Under the pieces are notes generated by a model. It did no database searches. It was not told the origin of the DNA and saw nothing but the letters and a program-made list of their open reading frames with translations. 64,000 nucleotides of DNA from DATKIY01 sp963726755 (GTDB lineage Bacteria; Actinomycetota; Actinomycetes; JAHEKZ01), in contig CAVSDB010000001.1 of the NCBI GenBank assembly GCA_963726755.1, forward strand, positions 992,001 to 1,056,000, written 5' to 3'. Made by a program: the position numbers and the translations under genes. How positions within the stretch are numbered: the first letter of the stretch is position 1; the number at the start of each line of letters is the position of its first letter. Shown one piece after another: positions 33,783 through 43,537 of the stretch.

Positions 33783-35071
33783 ATAACACATCAATTGTGC
33801 TGAAAGGCGCCCAACTGCCAGACGGTCAGCGCACCGATCTGGTTTTGGCAGACGGAGTTATCGCTGAACTCGGGGCCGGCGCTTCGCGCGCAGGAGCTGA
33901 GAGCGTCGACGCGTACGGCCTTGTGCTGCTACCCGGATTCGTTGACCTGCATACGCATCTACGCGAGCCGGGACGCGAGGACGCTGAAACGGTCGAGTCT
34001 GGAACGGCTGCGGCTGCGGTCGGTGGTTTCACTGCCGTTCATGCCATGGCAAACACCGACCCGGTGGCTGACACTGCGGGAGTGGTTGAGCAGGTGTGGC
34101 ACCTCGGACGTCGCGCTGGACACTGCGACGTGCATCCAGTCGGCGCGGTGACGGTCGGACTGGCTGGCACCGAGTTGGCCGAGTTAGGCGCAATGGCCGA
34201 ATCCGCAGCCTCAGTCAGGGTTTTCTCCGACGATGGCAACTGCGTCTCGGACGCTGTGCTGATGCGTCGCGCGCTGGAGTACGTCAAGGCGTTCGACGGA
34301 GTCGTCGCACAGCATGCTCAGGAACCGCGACTGACTGAGGAAGCCCAGATGAACGAGGGCGAGGTCTCAAGCATGCTTGGGCTTCGCGGTTGGCCCGCCG
34401 TCGCTGAGGAGGCCGTTATCGCGCGTGACGTGCTGTTGGCCGGTCATGTTGGCTCGCGGCTGCATGTCTGCCATGTCTCGACCGCTGGATCTGTCGAAAT
34501 CATCCGATGGGCCAAGGGCAGGGGGATCAACGTCACGGCAGAGGTCACCCCACATCACTTGCTGCTCACCGATCAACTCGTTACGACGTACGACCCGAGG
34601 TACAAGGTCAACCCACCGTTGCGGAGCGCCAGCGACGTCGAGGCGGTACGTCTTGGCCTGGCCGACGGAACGATCGACGCGGTCGCCACCGATCACGCGC
34701 CGCACCCGCTTGAGGACAAAGACTGCGAATGGGCGGCCGCGGCGATGGGAATGGTCGGACTTGAGACTGCCCTCGGTGTGGTTGCTGAGGCGATGGTTGC
34801 CACTGGCCTGCTCGACTGGGAAGGTGTGGCGGACCGGATGTCGGTGCGCCCTGCGCGCATCGGACGGTTGGCTGCACAGGGCCGGCCGATCGCCGAAGGT
34901 GAGCCAGCAAACCTGGTGCTCATCGATCCCGAATCGCGGTTCACCGTTGATCCCGACTCTTTTGCGTCGCGCAGCCGCAATACGCCGTATCGAGGAATGC
35001 AGCTGCCCGCGCGACCGGTTGCCACATTCCTACGAGGCCAGTTGACCGCTCGTGAGGGGAAGTTGGTGTGA
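33779..35071 (+). CDS. pyrC: Dihydroorotase
   Basis: Cyclises carbamoyl-aspartate. 430 residues, class I amidohydrolase: DLHTHLREPGREDAETVESG with the first metal histidines, AHAMANTDPV-like AVHAMANTDPV, later VCHVSTAGSVEIIRWAK, TAEVTPHHLLLTD and AVATDHAPHPLEDK with the catalytic Asp. Overlaps pyrB and carA by 4 nt each. Confidence 0.95.
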   Translation: MNNTSIVLKGAQLPDGQRTDLVLADGVIAELGAGASRAGAESVDAYGLVLLPGFVDLHTHLREPGREDAETVESGTAAAAVGGFTAVHAMANTDPVADTAGVVEQVWHLGRRAGHCDVHPVGAVTVGLAGTELAELGAMAESAASVRVFSDDGNCVSDAVLMRRALEYVKAFDGVVAQHAQEPRLTEEAQMNEGEVSSMLGLRGWPAVAEEAVIARDVLLAGHVGSRLHVCHVSTAGSVEIIRWAKGRGINVTAEVTPHHLLLTDQLVTTYDPRYKVNPPLRSASDVEAVRLGLADGTIDAVATDHAPHPLEDKDCEWAAAAMGMVGLETALGVVAEAMVATGLLDWEGVADRMSVRPARIGRLAAQGRPIAEGEPANLVLIDPESRFTVDPDSFASRSRNTPYRGMQLPARPVATFLRGQLTAREGKLV

Positions 35072-36183
35072 CCGACCCCACCTTGCTGGTCCTCGAAGAC
35101 GGCCGCGCCTTTCGTGGCCGTTCCTACGGCGCCCCTGGTGAGACGTTCGGCGAGGCGGTGTTCTGTACCGCGATGACCGGGTACCAGGAGACGCTGACTG
35201 ATCCTTCGTACCACCGCCAAGTTGTTGTCCAGACCTCTCCGCACATCGGAAACACCGGCGTCAACGACGAAGATCCTGAGTCATCGCGTATGTGGGTGAG
35301 TGGCTACGTTGTGCGCGACCCAGCACGTCGACCCTCAAATTGGCGATCGACCTCCACCCTCGACGATGAATTGCGTCGACAGGACATCGTCGGAATCAGC
35401 GGAATCGACACGCGCGCGCTGACGCGTCATTTGCGCGAACGCGGCGCGATGCGGGTTGGGATCTCAACGCAGACCACTGACGTGACGGCGTTGCTCGAGC
35501 GAGTTCGGTCAAGTCCTGCCATGGAGGGTGCGGATCTGACCGATCAAGTCACGACCTCCGAGCCGTACGTTGTTCCTGCGATTGGTCGGCGTCGCTTCAA
35601 GGTGGCTGCGATCGACCTTGGCATCAAAGCAATGACCCCACGACGTATGGCAGAACGTGGGATCGAAGTGCACGTTCTGCCGTCCTCCGCCACGGCTGAG
35701 CAAATTGAAACGTTGGGTGCCGACGGTGTGTTCTTCAGCAACGGACCAGGAGATCCGGCGACGGCAGACCACGCCGTCGGGTTGATGCGCGACGTACTGA
35801 GCAGCGGCCGACCGACGTTTGGCATCTGTTTCGGCAACCAGGTTCTTGGTCGAGCGCTTGGCTTTGGTACGTACAAGCTCAAGTACGGCCACCGTGGCAT
35901 CAACCAGCCGGTGCAAGATCGGCTGACCGGCAAGGTCGAGGTGTCAGCTCACAACCATGGGTTTGCCGTCGACGCGCCGACTGACACCGTGACCGATACC
36001 GAGTTCGGCCGAGTCGAAGTCAGCCACGTCTGCCTTAACGACAACGTCGTCGAGGGATTGCGACTGCTCGACGCCCCAGCCTTCAGCGTCCAGTACCACC
36101 CCGAGGCGGCCGCGGGTCCGCACGACTCTGCGTACTTGTTTGATCGGTTCTGCGATTTGATGGCGTCAGGAGTGGTGCGCTGA
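35068..36183 (+). CDS. carA: Carbamoyl-phosphate synthase small chain
   Basis: Glutaminase subunit giving ammonia to CarB. 371 residues. The N-terminal domain contains GAPGETFGEAVFCTAMTGYQE and ISGIDTRALTRHLRERGAM. The amidotransferase domain has FFSNGPGDPATADH, FGICFGNQVLGRALG with the nucleophile Cys, and VQYHPEAAAGPHDS with His and Glu. Stop and carB start overlap as TGATG. Confidence 0.95.
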   Translation: MTDPTLLVLEDGRAFRGRSYGAPGETFGEAVFCTAMTGYQETLTDPSYHRQVVVQTSPHIGNTGVNDEDPESSRMWVSGYVVRDPARRPSNWRSTSTLDDELRRQDIVGISGIDTRALTRHLRERGAMRVGISTQTTDVTALLERVRSSPAMEGADLTDQVTTSEPYVVPAIGRRRFKVAAIDLGIKAMTPRRMAERGIEVHVLPSSATAEQIETLGADGVFFSNGPGDPATADHAVGLMRDVLSSGRPTFGICFGNQVLGRALGFGTYKLKYGHRGINQPVQDRLTGKVEVSAHNHGFAVDAPTDTVTDTEFGRVEVSHVCLNDNVVEGLRLLDAPAFSVQYHPEAAAGPHDSAYLFDRFCDLMASGVVR

Positions 36184-39100
36184 TGCCGAAGCGCACGGAC
36201 CTGACCTCAGTCTTGGTGATCGGGTCCGGGCCAATTGTGATCGGCCAAGCAGCCGAGTTCGACTACTCGGGTACGCAGGCCTGTCGAGTGCTGCGTGACG
36301 AGGGCCTCCGGGTGATTCTCGTGAACAGCAACCCGGCCACGATCATGACCGATCCGGAGTTCGCGGACGCCACGTACGTCGAGCCCATCACGCCGGAGAT
36401 TGTTGAAAAAATCATTGCCAAGGAACGTCCCGACGCCCTGCTACCAACCCTGGGGGGGCAGACCGCGCTGAACGCCGCGATCGCTCTGCACGAGTCTGGG
36501 GTGCTCGATAAGTACGACGTCGAATTGATCGGCGCGAACGTCGATGCGATCCAACGCGGTGAGAATCGTGAACTGTTCAAACAGATTGTTGCTGACATTG
36601 GAGCCGAGACTGCGCGTTCGGCCATCTGCCACTCGATGGCCGAGTGCTTAGCCGCCGTTCGTGACTTGGGTTACCCGGTCGTGGTACGCCCGTCATTCAC
36701 CATGGGCGGCGCCGGTTCCGGGATGGCTTATGACGAGGATGACCTGCATCGAATCGCGGGTGAAGGGTTGCAGGCGAGTCCAACAACCGAGGTACTTCTC
36801 GAAGAGTCCATCATCGGATGGAAGGAGTACGAGCTCGAACTGATGCGCGACCGCCATGACAACGTGGTGGTGATCTGCTCGATTGAGAACCTCGACCCGA
36901 TGGGCGTGCACACCGGTGACTCGATCACTGTCGCACCGGCGATGACGCTGACCGACCGCGAGTACCAACACATGCGCGACGTCGGAATCGCCATCATTCG
37001 AGCCGTTGGCGTGGATACCGGTGGCTGCAACATTCAGTTCGCGGTCGATCCAGCCGACGGTCGACTCGTCGTCATTGAAATGAATCCGCGAGTTTCCCGA
37101 TCTAGTGCGCTAGCGAGTAAGGCGACCGGATTTCCCATCGCCAAGATCGCCGCGCGGTTGGCTGTTGGGTACAGCCTCGACGAGATTCCCAATGACATCA
37201 CCGAGAAGACGCCGGCATCATTCGAACCGGCGTTGGACTATGTCGTCGTTAAAGTTCCGCGGTTCGCCTTCGAGAAGTTTCCGTCCGCTGATCCCACGCT
37301 TACTACCCACATGAAGAGTGTCGGAGAGGCGATGGCGATCGGCCGGAACTTCACCGAGGCGTTACAGAAGGCGTTGCGATCGATCGAGAAGTCGGATGCT
37401 CCACTGCGGTGGCCGAGCCCTGACATTGACGTCGCGGAACTCTTGGAGCGCGCCCGCACGCCGCATGATGGTCGGATTCAGCTGGTGCAGCGGGCGTTGG
37501 CGGCGGTGCCACAATCGAGCAGGCATATGAGGCAACCGGAATCGACCCTTGGTTCCTGGATCAACTCTGCCTGATCAACGAGCAGGCACACGCGTTGAAG
37601 ACAGCGGTCGAACTGACAGCCGAGCTGCTTCGCGGAAGCGAAGCGCTGCTGGATTCTCAGACCGTCAGATCGGTGAGATTCGGGGAATGCCCGAGGACGT
37701 TGTGCGACAACTGCGGCATGCACTCGGTGTCCGACCGGTTTACAAAACGGTGGACACTTGTGCCGCAGAGTTCGCGGCAGGAACTCCGTACCACTACTCG
37801 ACCTACGACGAAGAAAGCGAAGTCGAAGCACGCGAGCGACCGGCCGTCATCATTCTCGGAAGTGGCCCCAACCGAATCGGGCAGGGAATCGAGTTCGACT
37901 ATTCGTGCGTTCACGCCGCGCTGACGTTGCGTGATGCCGGCTTCGAGACGGTCATGGTCAACTGCAACCCCGAGACGGTGTCCACTGACTACGACACGAG
38001 CGATCGCCTCTACTTCGAACCGCTGACGTTCGAAGACGTGCTTGAGATCTTCCATGCGGAGCGGGCGGCCGGGCCGGTTGCCGGAGTCATCGTCCAGCTC
38101 GGTGGGCAAACCCCACTTGGGCTGGCGCAGCGGTTGAAGGACGCAGGAGTTCCGATCGTGGGAACTTCCCCCGAGGCCATCCACCTGGCCGAGGAGCGCG
38201 GCGCCTTCGGACAAGTACTTGCTCGGGCGGGCTTGCTGGCCCCGAAGCACGGCATGGCGACGTCGTTCGCCGAGGCTAAAGCCATCTCGGACGAGATCGG
38301 CTTTCCCGTGCTGGTCCGCCCCTCGTACGTTCTGGGTGGACGGGGCATGGAAATCGTTTACGACGACGACATGCTTGAGGACTACATCGGTCGCGCCACG
38401 CAGGTAAGCCCAGAACATCCGGTGTTGGTTGACCGGTTCCTCGACGACGCCATCGAGATTGACGTGGACGCGCTGTACGACGGCGAAGATCTGTTTCTCG
38501 CCGGCGTCATGGAACACATCGAGGAAGCGGGCATCCACTCCGGAGACTCGGCCTGCGCGCTCCCACCGATCACCCTTGGTCGCGCGGACATCGAGCGGAT
38601 CAGACAAGCGACCCTTGCCATAGCAGAGGGCGTCGGAGTTCGCGGTCTGATCAATGTGCAATACGCGCAGGCGTCGGACGTGCTCTACGTGCTAGAAGCA
38701 AACCCGCGAGCTTCGCGTACCGTGCCGTTCGTATCGAAGGCGACTGCTACCCCAGTCGCCAAGGCTGCTGCTCGCATCATGATGGGCGCAACGGTCAGTG
38801 AGCTGCGCGATGAAGGTGTGCTTCCCAAGCAAGGCGACGGCGGCACGCTGCCGGTTGACTGTGCGATCGCAGTAAAGGAGGCGGTGCTCCCGTTCGGCCG
38901 CTTCCACGGCGTCGACACGGTTCTTGGCCCAGAGATGAAGTCGACGGGCGAAGTGATGGGAATCGACCGACTCTTCGGCACCGCATATGCAAAGTCACAA
39001 ATGGCCGCGTATTCAGGGGGATTGCCGATCAGCGGGACGGCATTCGTCAGCGTGGCCAACCGCGACAAGCGGTCAATGGTCTTTCCGGTCAAGCGGCTGC

Positions 39101-39534
39101 ACGATCTTGGGTTCGACATCGTGGCCACGGCAGGTACCGCAGAGGTGCTGCGCCGTAACGGCGTGCCTGCAACCGTGGTCCGCAAGCACTTTGAACCCCA
39201 CGAACCGGGGGCCGAACACGACGCTGTCGAACGGATTCTGGACGGCAGTATCGACCTCATCGTCAACACTCCGTACGGTGTTGGCGCACGGCTGGATGGC
39301 TACGAGATCCGGTCGGCGGCGGTACGTCAGGGGGTGCCGTGTATCACCACGGTCCAGGGTCTTGGCGCAGCCGTGCAGGGTGTGGAAGCGCTGATCCGTG
39401 GTGAGATCGGTGTCAAGTCACTACAGGAGCATGCTGCCGATCTGAACGAAGAGCGTGCTGAATCAAACGACGAGCGTGCTGACTCAAACCACGAACAGCG
39501 TGCTGACTCAAACCACGAACGAGGTGAAGACTGA
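36183..39534 (+). CDS. carB: Carbamoyl-phosphate synthase large chain (two frameshifts, repetitive C-terminal tail)
   Basis: About 1115 residues. The first ATP-grasp half begins TSVLVIGSGPIVIGQAAEFDYSG and contains RPSFTMGGAGSGM and VIEMNPRVSRSSALASKATG. Frame breaks near 37497 and 37640 interrupt the oligomerisation domain (GATIEQAYEATGIDPWFLDQ in one frame, SDRQIGEIRGMPEDVV in another). The second half repeats the motifs: ILGSGPNRIGQGIEFDY, RPSYVLGGRGMEIVY, LEANPRASRTVPFVSKA. The MGS-like allosteric domain follows. Beyond the normal end (VKSLQEHA) about 33 extra residues repeat ERAxSN(D/H)E. Both shifts look like one-base losses. Confidence 0.94.
39451..39521 (+). repeat. Three tandem copies of a 21-25 bp unit at the 3' end of carB
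   Basis: AGCGTGCTGA[A/C]TCAAAC recurs at about 39452, 39473 and 39497, each followed by a [G/C]ACGA segment, encoding ERAESNDERADSNHEQRADSNHE. The period stays in frame. It ends about 13 nt before the stop/start overlap with pyrK. Confidence 0.9.
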
Positions 39535-40391
39535 TGACGCCGGTCCAGGTGCGCGGTGAGGTGTTGAGCCTTCGCCGATCCGGGGCGTACCACCAACTCA
39601 CGATGGTGGCTCCGGGTGTCGCTGAGCAAGTTCGGCCCGGACACTTCGTCGCACTGTCGGTCGGCGGTGACAACTCCTCGATGTTGTTGCGACGCGCATT
39701 CTCGGTCTACCGCACCCAAGACCGCGGGGTATACGGCGGAACCGTTGAGATTGTGTTCTCGGCAGAGGGCAAGGGCACTCAATGGATGTCTGGGCTGCGC
39801 AACCACGACGTCATCGACGTCGTCGGTCCGTTGGGACGTCCCTTCGCGCTACCCAAAGAGCCAGTGATGTGCACGCTGGTGGGTGGTGGCTACGGCAGCG
39901 CGCCGTTGTTCACACTCGCGGAACAGTTGCGCGAACGTGACTGCGGTGTAAACGTCGTTCTGGGGGCCTCGACTGAGTCCAGGTTGTTCGGTGTGCTTGA
40001 GGGCAAGCGAATGTCGCAGTCAGTGGCCGTTGTCACAGAGGACGGCTCGCTCGGCGAAGTTGGTCGGGTCACTGACGTATTGCCGGGACTGTTGCAACGG
40101 ACGGGTTCAGAAGTCGTCTACGCCTGTGGCCCGATGGGCATGCTCGCCGCCGTCTCGGAGATGGCGCGACACTTCGGTGCGCACAGCCAGTGCGCCGTCG
40201 AGGAGTCCATGGCGTGCGGGATCGGAGTGTGCATGACCTGCGTGCTTCCGGTGGTTGGAGATGACGGCGTCACGCGGATGGTTCGGTCATGTGTCGATGG
40301 GCCGGTGTTCCGGGGCGATCGCGTCCGCTGGCAAGACGTCGGCACGGTGCCCGAGGACGTGCACGGTGCTCCCGTGGGCGGTCACCGATGA
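39534..40391 (+). CDS. pyrK: Dihydroorotate dehydrogenase electron-transfer subunit
   Basis: FAD/[2Fe-2S] partner of PyrD type 1B, passing electrons to NAD. 285 residues. FAD-binding region RPGHFVALSVGG and LLRRAFSVYR, the NAD-domain glycine-rich loop TLVGGGYGSAPLF, VVYACGPMGMLAAVSEM, then the iron-sulfur cysteines CAVEESMACGIGVCMTC with a fourth in MVRSCVDGPVF (about 220-263). Coupled to carB (TGATG) and pyrD (ATGA). Confidence 0.93.
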   Translation: MTPVQVRGEVLSLRRSGAYHQLTMVAPGVAEQVRPGHFVALSVGGDNSSMLLRRAFSVYRTQDRGVYGGTVEIVFSAEGKGTQWMSGLRNHDVIDVVGPLGRPFALPKEPVMCTLVGGGYGSAPLFTLAEQLRERDCGVNVVLGASTESRLFGVLEGKRMSQSVAVVTEDGSLGEVGRVTDVLPGLLQRTGSEVVYACGPMGMLAAVSEMARHFGAHSQCAVEESMACGIGVCMTCVLPVVGDDGVTRMVRSCVDGPVFRGDRVRWQDVGTVPEDVHGAPVGGHR

Positions 40392-41437
40392 CCAGGCTGA
40401 CTCGAGTTATCAACCCCGGCGAGGATCGCGAACCACTGCCGGACGTTGACATGGCCACCCGGTTAGGCGCCTGGGACCTCGCCAATCCGGTCATGACGGC
40501 ATCTGGCTGTGCTGGCTACGGACGCGAACTAGATCAGTTCTTTCCCATCACCGATCTGGGCGCGGTGGTCACGAAATCAATCATGCTGGCGCCTCGCTCC
40601 GGGCGTGCCACGCCTCGGATGGCAGAAACTCCAAGTGGGATGCTCAACTCCATCGGCCTGCAAGGTCCAGGCGTCGAGACGTTCATCTCGCGTGACCTCG
40701 CTTGGCTGGAACAACGCGGGGCATCGGTGGTGGTGTCAATTGCTGGTAGCTCGGTCGAGGAATACACCCGGCTTTCGCAAAAGCTGCGGTTGTCGAGCGC
40801 GATCTCGGCAATTGAAGTGAACATCTCGTGCCCCAATGTCGAGGACCGCGGGATGGTGTTCGCGTGTGATCCCGAAGCGAGCGCCGCAGTCATCGAGGGA
40901 GTCCGGCGTCATACCACCCCGGGTGTGCCGGTGTTCGCGAAGTTGTCACCGGACGTCACCGACATCGTCTCGATCGCTCGCGCGTGCGTTGACGCGGGGG
41001 CTGACGGTCTCTCGCTGATCAACACGCTGTTGGGAGTCGTCATCGACACCGAGACGATGCGTCCGCAGATGGGCGGCATCACCGGTGGGTTATCTGGACC
41101 TGCGATTCGTCCAGTGGCGGTTCGTGCTGTGTGGCAAGTGCATCGCGCGCTCCCTGACGTTCCCATCATCGGGATGGGTGGCATTCGCACGGGCAACGAT
41201 GCGTTGGAGTTCATCTTGGCCGGCGCGTCGGCGATCCAAGTCGGGACCAGCATCTTCAACGACCCCAGCGCTCCGGTGCGGATTCTCGACGAGTTACAGC
41301 GGTTGCTGGGAGCGCGCGGATTTAACCATCTCTCCGAGGCAGTCGGCTTTGCCCATCGACCAGTGCCACGTGAGGTACCCGAAGTCATTGACCAGGAGAT
41401 TGCCGACGAACCCGAGAGCGCTGGTGCCGAAGGATGA
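40388..41437 (+). CDS. pyrD: Dihydroorotate dehydrogenase, class 1B catalytic subunit
   Basis: Oxidises dihydroorotate. 349 residues from ATG 40388. NPVMTASGCAGYGRELDQFF, VTKSIMLAPRSGRATPRMAETPSGMLNSIGLQGPG, IEVNISCPNVEDRGM with the catalytic Cys of class 1, AKLSPDVTDI, LSLINTLLGVVIDTE and GMGGIRTGNDALEFILAGASAIQVG. Pairing with pyrK confirms class 1B. The N-terminus is about 17 residues longer than core family members, so ATG 40451 is an alternative. Confidence 0.94.
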   Translation: MTRLTRVINPGEDREPLPDVDMATRLGAWDLANPVMTASGCAGYGRELDQFFPITDLGAVVTKSIMLAPRSGRATPRMAETPSGMLNSIGLQGPGVETFISRDLAWLEQRGASVVVSIAGSSVEEYTRLSQKLRLSSAISAIEVNISCPNVEDRGMVFACDPEASAAVIEGVRRHTTPGVPVFAKLSPDVTDIVSIARACVDAGADGLSLINTLLGVVIDTETMRPQMGGITGGLSGPAIRPVAVRAVWQVHRALPDVPIIGMGGIRTGNDALEFILAGASAIQVGTSIFNDPSAPVRILDELQRLLGARGFNHLSEAVGFAHRPVPREVPEVIDQEIADEPESAGAEG

Positions 41438-42130
41438 CCCAGGCTGCGCCGCCTATCGCGGTAGCGCTGGATGCGCCTTCTCTTGAGGTTGCGGTGGGCT
41501 GGGCCACCGAAGTCGAGCCGTGGGTCTCGACGGTCAAGGTCGGCCTTGAGCTGTATCTGCGAACCGGTGCCGCCGGTGTTGTCGCCATCTGTGAAGCCGC
41601 ACCGTCGTGCGAGTTGTTTCTTGACTTGAAACTGCATGACATTCCGAACACGGTGGCCGGTGCAGTTCGTTCGGTGTCACACCTTCGTCCCAAGTACCTC
41701 ACCGTGCATGCGACCGGTGGTCCTCGAATGATTAGCGCGGCTGCGCAAGCAGCACCTGAGGTCTGCATCGCGGCCGTCACCGTGTTGACGTCGATGAGCG
41801 AGTCTGACCTGTCGGCAGTCGGCTTGATAGGGTCCAGCGCCAGACGCGGTCCGCCGGTTGGCAGCGCTGGCCGTCGACGCTGGCGCGCGGGCACTGGTGT
41901 GTTCTCCACAGGAGGTTGGTCTGGTTCGCAAGGAGGTGGGTGCCGACATCGTGCTCATCACTCCCGGTGTCAGACCACCTTCAGCCGAATTGGGCGACCA
42001 GACCCGAGTGGCAACACCGCGCGAGGCGCTAGATTCCGGGGCCGATCTGCTGGTAATTGGTCGCCCAATCACGGCAGCAGACCGGCCCGGTGACGCCGCG
42101 AAGGAACTGGCTGCGTCCTTGAACGTTTGA
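41434..42130 (+). CDS. pyrF: Orotidine-5'-phosphate decarboxylase (frameshifted)
   Basis: Final step of UMP synthesis. ATG 41434: PPIAVALDAPSLEVAVGWA, VKVGLELYLRTG, CELFLDLKLHDIPNTVAGAV with the catalytic Lys/Asp, YLTVHATGGPRMISAA, VTVLTSMSESDL. Between about 41830 and 41865 two small shifts occur. Then RLAALAVDAGARALVCSPQEV, ITPGVRPPSAELGDQTRVATP and GADLLVIGRPITAADRPGDAAKEL. About 232 residues, normal for the short type. Confidence 0.92.
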
Positions 42131-42219
42131 GTGAATCACCGGAGTACGTTGCCCCCATCGACACTGACTCGCTAGGTTCAGGCCGTCCATCGCTGGTCCA
42201 CCGACATGAGGTGCTCACC

Positions 42220-42537
42220 GTGGCCTTGCCACCACTCACACCTGAACAACGCGCTGCTGCTCTCGAAAAGGCTGCAGAGGCTCGGCGGGTGCGTGCCCAG
42301 GTGAAGAACCGGCTGAAGCACTCAGGGGCGTCACTGTCCGAGGTCATCGACCAAGGGCGGACGGACGACATCGTGGGCAAGATGCGAGTCACCGCGTTGC
42401 TTGAGTCGATGCCCGGCGTTGGCAAGGTGCGCGCCAGGCAGATCATGGCTCGTCTGGGAATTTCGGAGAGCCGGCGGGTACGCGGGCTTGGTGCCAACCA
42501 GGTCGCGGCACTTGAGCGCGAGTTCGGTTCCGCCTGA
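42220..42537 (+). CDS. mihF: Mycobacterial-type integration host factor
   Basis: Nucleoid-associated DNA-binding protein. From GTG 42220 the product is MALPPLTPEQRAAALEKAAEARRVRAQVKNRLKHSG..., 105 residues, exactly the conserved mIHF core, with the H2TH-like ESMPGVGKVRARQIMARLGI. An open frame extends back to TTG 42127 on the pyrF stop, but the added 31 residues (PEYVAPIDTDSLG...) do not resemble the family. Position between pyrF and gmk is conserved in actinobacteria. Confidence 0.88.
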   Translation: MALPPLTPEQRAAALEKAAEARRVRAQVKNRLKHSGASLSEVIDQGRTDDIVGKMRVTALLESMPGVGKVRARQIMARLGISESRRVRGLGANQVAALEREFGSA

Positions 42538-42541
42538 GCCG

Positions 42542-43156
42542 GTGAGCACGTCTGCCCACGAAGCTGAGCGCACGCCCCCGCGGTTGTTAGTGCTGTCCGG
42601 ACCCTCTGGGGTCGGCAAGAGCACGGTCGTTGCACGACTGCGCGCCACGCATCCAGAGATCTGGCAGTCAGTGTCGGTGACTACGCGGCCGCCGCGTCCT
42701 GGGGAGATCGACGGGCTGCATTACACGTTCGCCACGGAGGAGGAGTTCGACGCCAGACTGGCCGCCGACGGCCTCTTGGAGTGGGCGGCCTTCGCCGGGC
42801 ACCGATATGGCACCCCCCGCCAACCAGTTGAAGATCGACTTGCTGAGGGTGTTCCGGTCCTGCTTGAGATCGAGTTGGAGGGCGCCAGGCAGGTCCGACA
42901 CGCCATGCCAAAGGCTCTGCTGGTCTTCCTCCAGCCGCCGTCCTGGCAGGTGCTGGCCGCCCGGCTGAGCGGGCGTGGGACCGAGGACGAGGTCGTGGTG
43001 GCGCAGCGGTTGGCTCGCGCGAAGGTCGAACTGGCCGCCGCGGACGAGTTCGACGTGGTCCTGGTGAACGACGACGTGCGGCGGGTCTGCGAAGACTTGG
43101 TACGATTAGTGGGCACCGGCGACATCAGCCGAGCCACCCCGGAATCCCCGGGGTAA
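42542..43156 (+). CDS. gmk: Guanylate kinase
   Basis: Phosphorylates GMP. 204 residues from GTG 42542, 4 nt after mihF. P-loop GPSGVGKS at 20-27, VSVTTRPPRPGEIDGLHYTF (GMP binding), LEWAAFAGHRYGTPRQPVE, VLLEIELEGARQVR and SRGTEDE-like SGRGTEDEVVVAQRLARAKVELAA. Intact. Confidence 0.95.
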   Translation: MSTSAHEAERTPPRLLVLSGPSGVGKSTVVARLRATHPEIWQSVSVTTRPPRPGEIDGLHYTFATEEEFDARLAADGLLEWAAFAGHRYGTPRQPVEDRLAEGVPVLLEIELEGARQVRHAMPKALLVFLQPPSWQVLAARLSGRGTEDEVVVAQRLARAKVELAAADEFDVVLVNDDVRRVCEDLVRLVGTGDISRATPESPG

Positions 43157-43187
43157 TTGTTTCAGCCCCACAACCCCAGGAGCAGGC

Positions 43188-43472
43188 GTGTCCGGAGTCC
43201 ACGGAATTGCCGAGGGCATCACCAACCCGCCCATCGACGAGTTGCTGAACAAGTGTGACTCGAAGTACGGCCTGGTGCTCTACTCGGCCAAGCGCGCTCG
43301 TCAGATCAACGCGTACTACTCCCAGTTGGGCGAGGGCCTGCTTGAGTACGTCGGCCCGCTCGTGGACACCCACGTCCAGGAGAAGCCGCTGTCGATCGCG
43401 ATGCGCGAAATCAACGCCGACCTCCTAACGATTGAGCCGGTCGAGGTCGAGTCCTTCACCAAAGAGCTTTAG
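43188..43472 (+). CDS. rpoZ: RNA polymerase omega subunit
   Basis: 94 residues, GTG 43188 with AGGAG 7 nt upstream. MSGVHGIAEGITNPPIDELL, SKYGLVLYSAKRARQINAYY (the conserved omega motif YxxVxxxAKRARQI) and KPLSIAMREI. Located after gmk as in most bacteria. Confidence 0.94.
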   Translation: MSGVHGIAEGITNPPIDELLNKCDSKYGLVLYSAKRARQINAYYSQLGEGLLEYVGPLVDTHVQEKPLSIAMREINADLLTIEPVEVESFTKEL

Positions 43473-43493
43473 TACCGAGGACTGCGACACCTT

Positions 43494-43516
43494 TTAACTC
43501 CGGCTCCCTTAACTCC
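43494..43516 (+). repeat. Two copies of TTAACTCC, period 15
   Basis: TTAACTCC at 43494-43501 and 43509-43516 in the rpoZ-coaBC gap, each preceded by CT-rich sequence. Confidence 0.5.
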
Positions 43517-43537
43517 AGGCAATCCCGAAAGGGCAGC

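Noticed and set aside
37657..38661. Long minus-strand frame inside carB
   Set aside because: High-GC codon usage makes long antisense frames common; the sense strand is clearly CarB.
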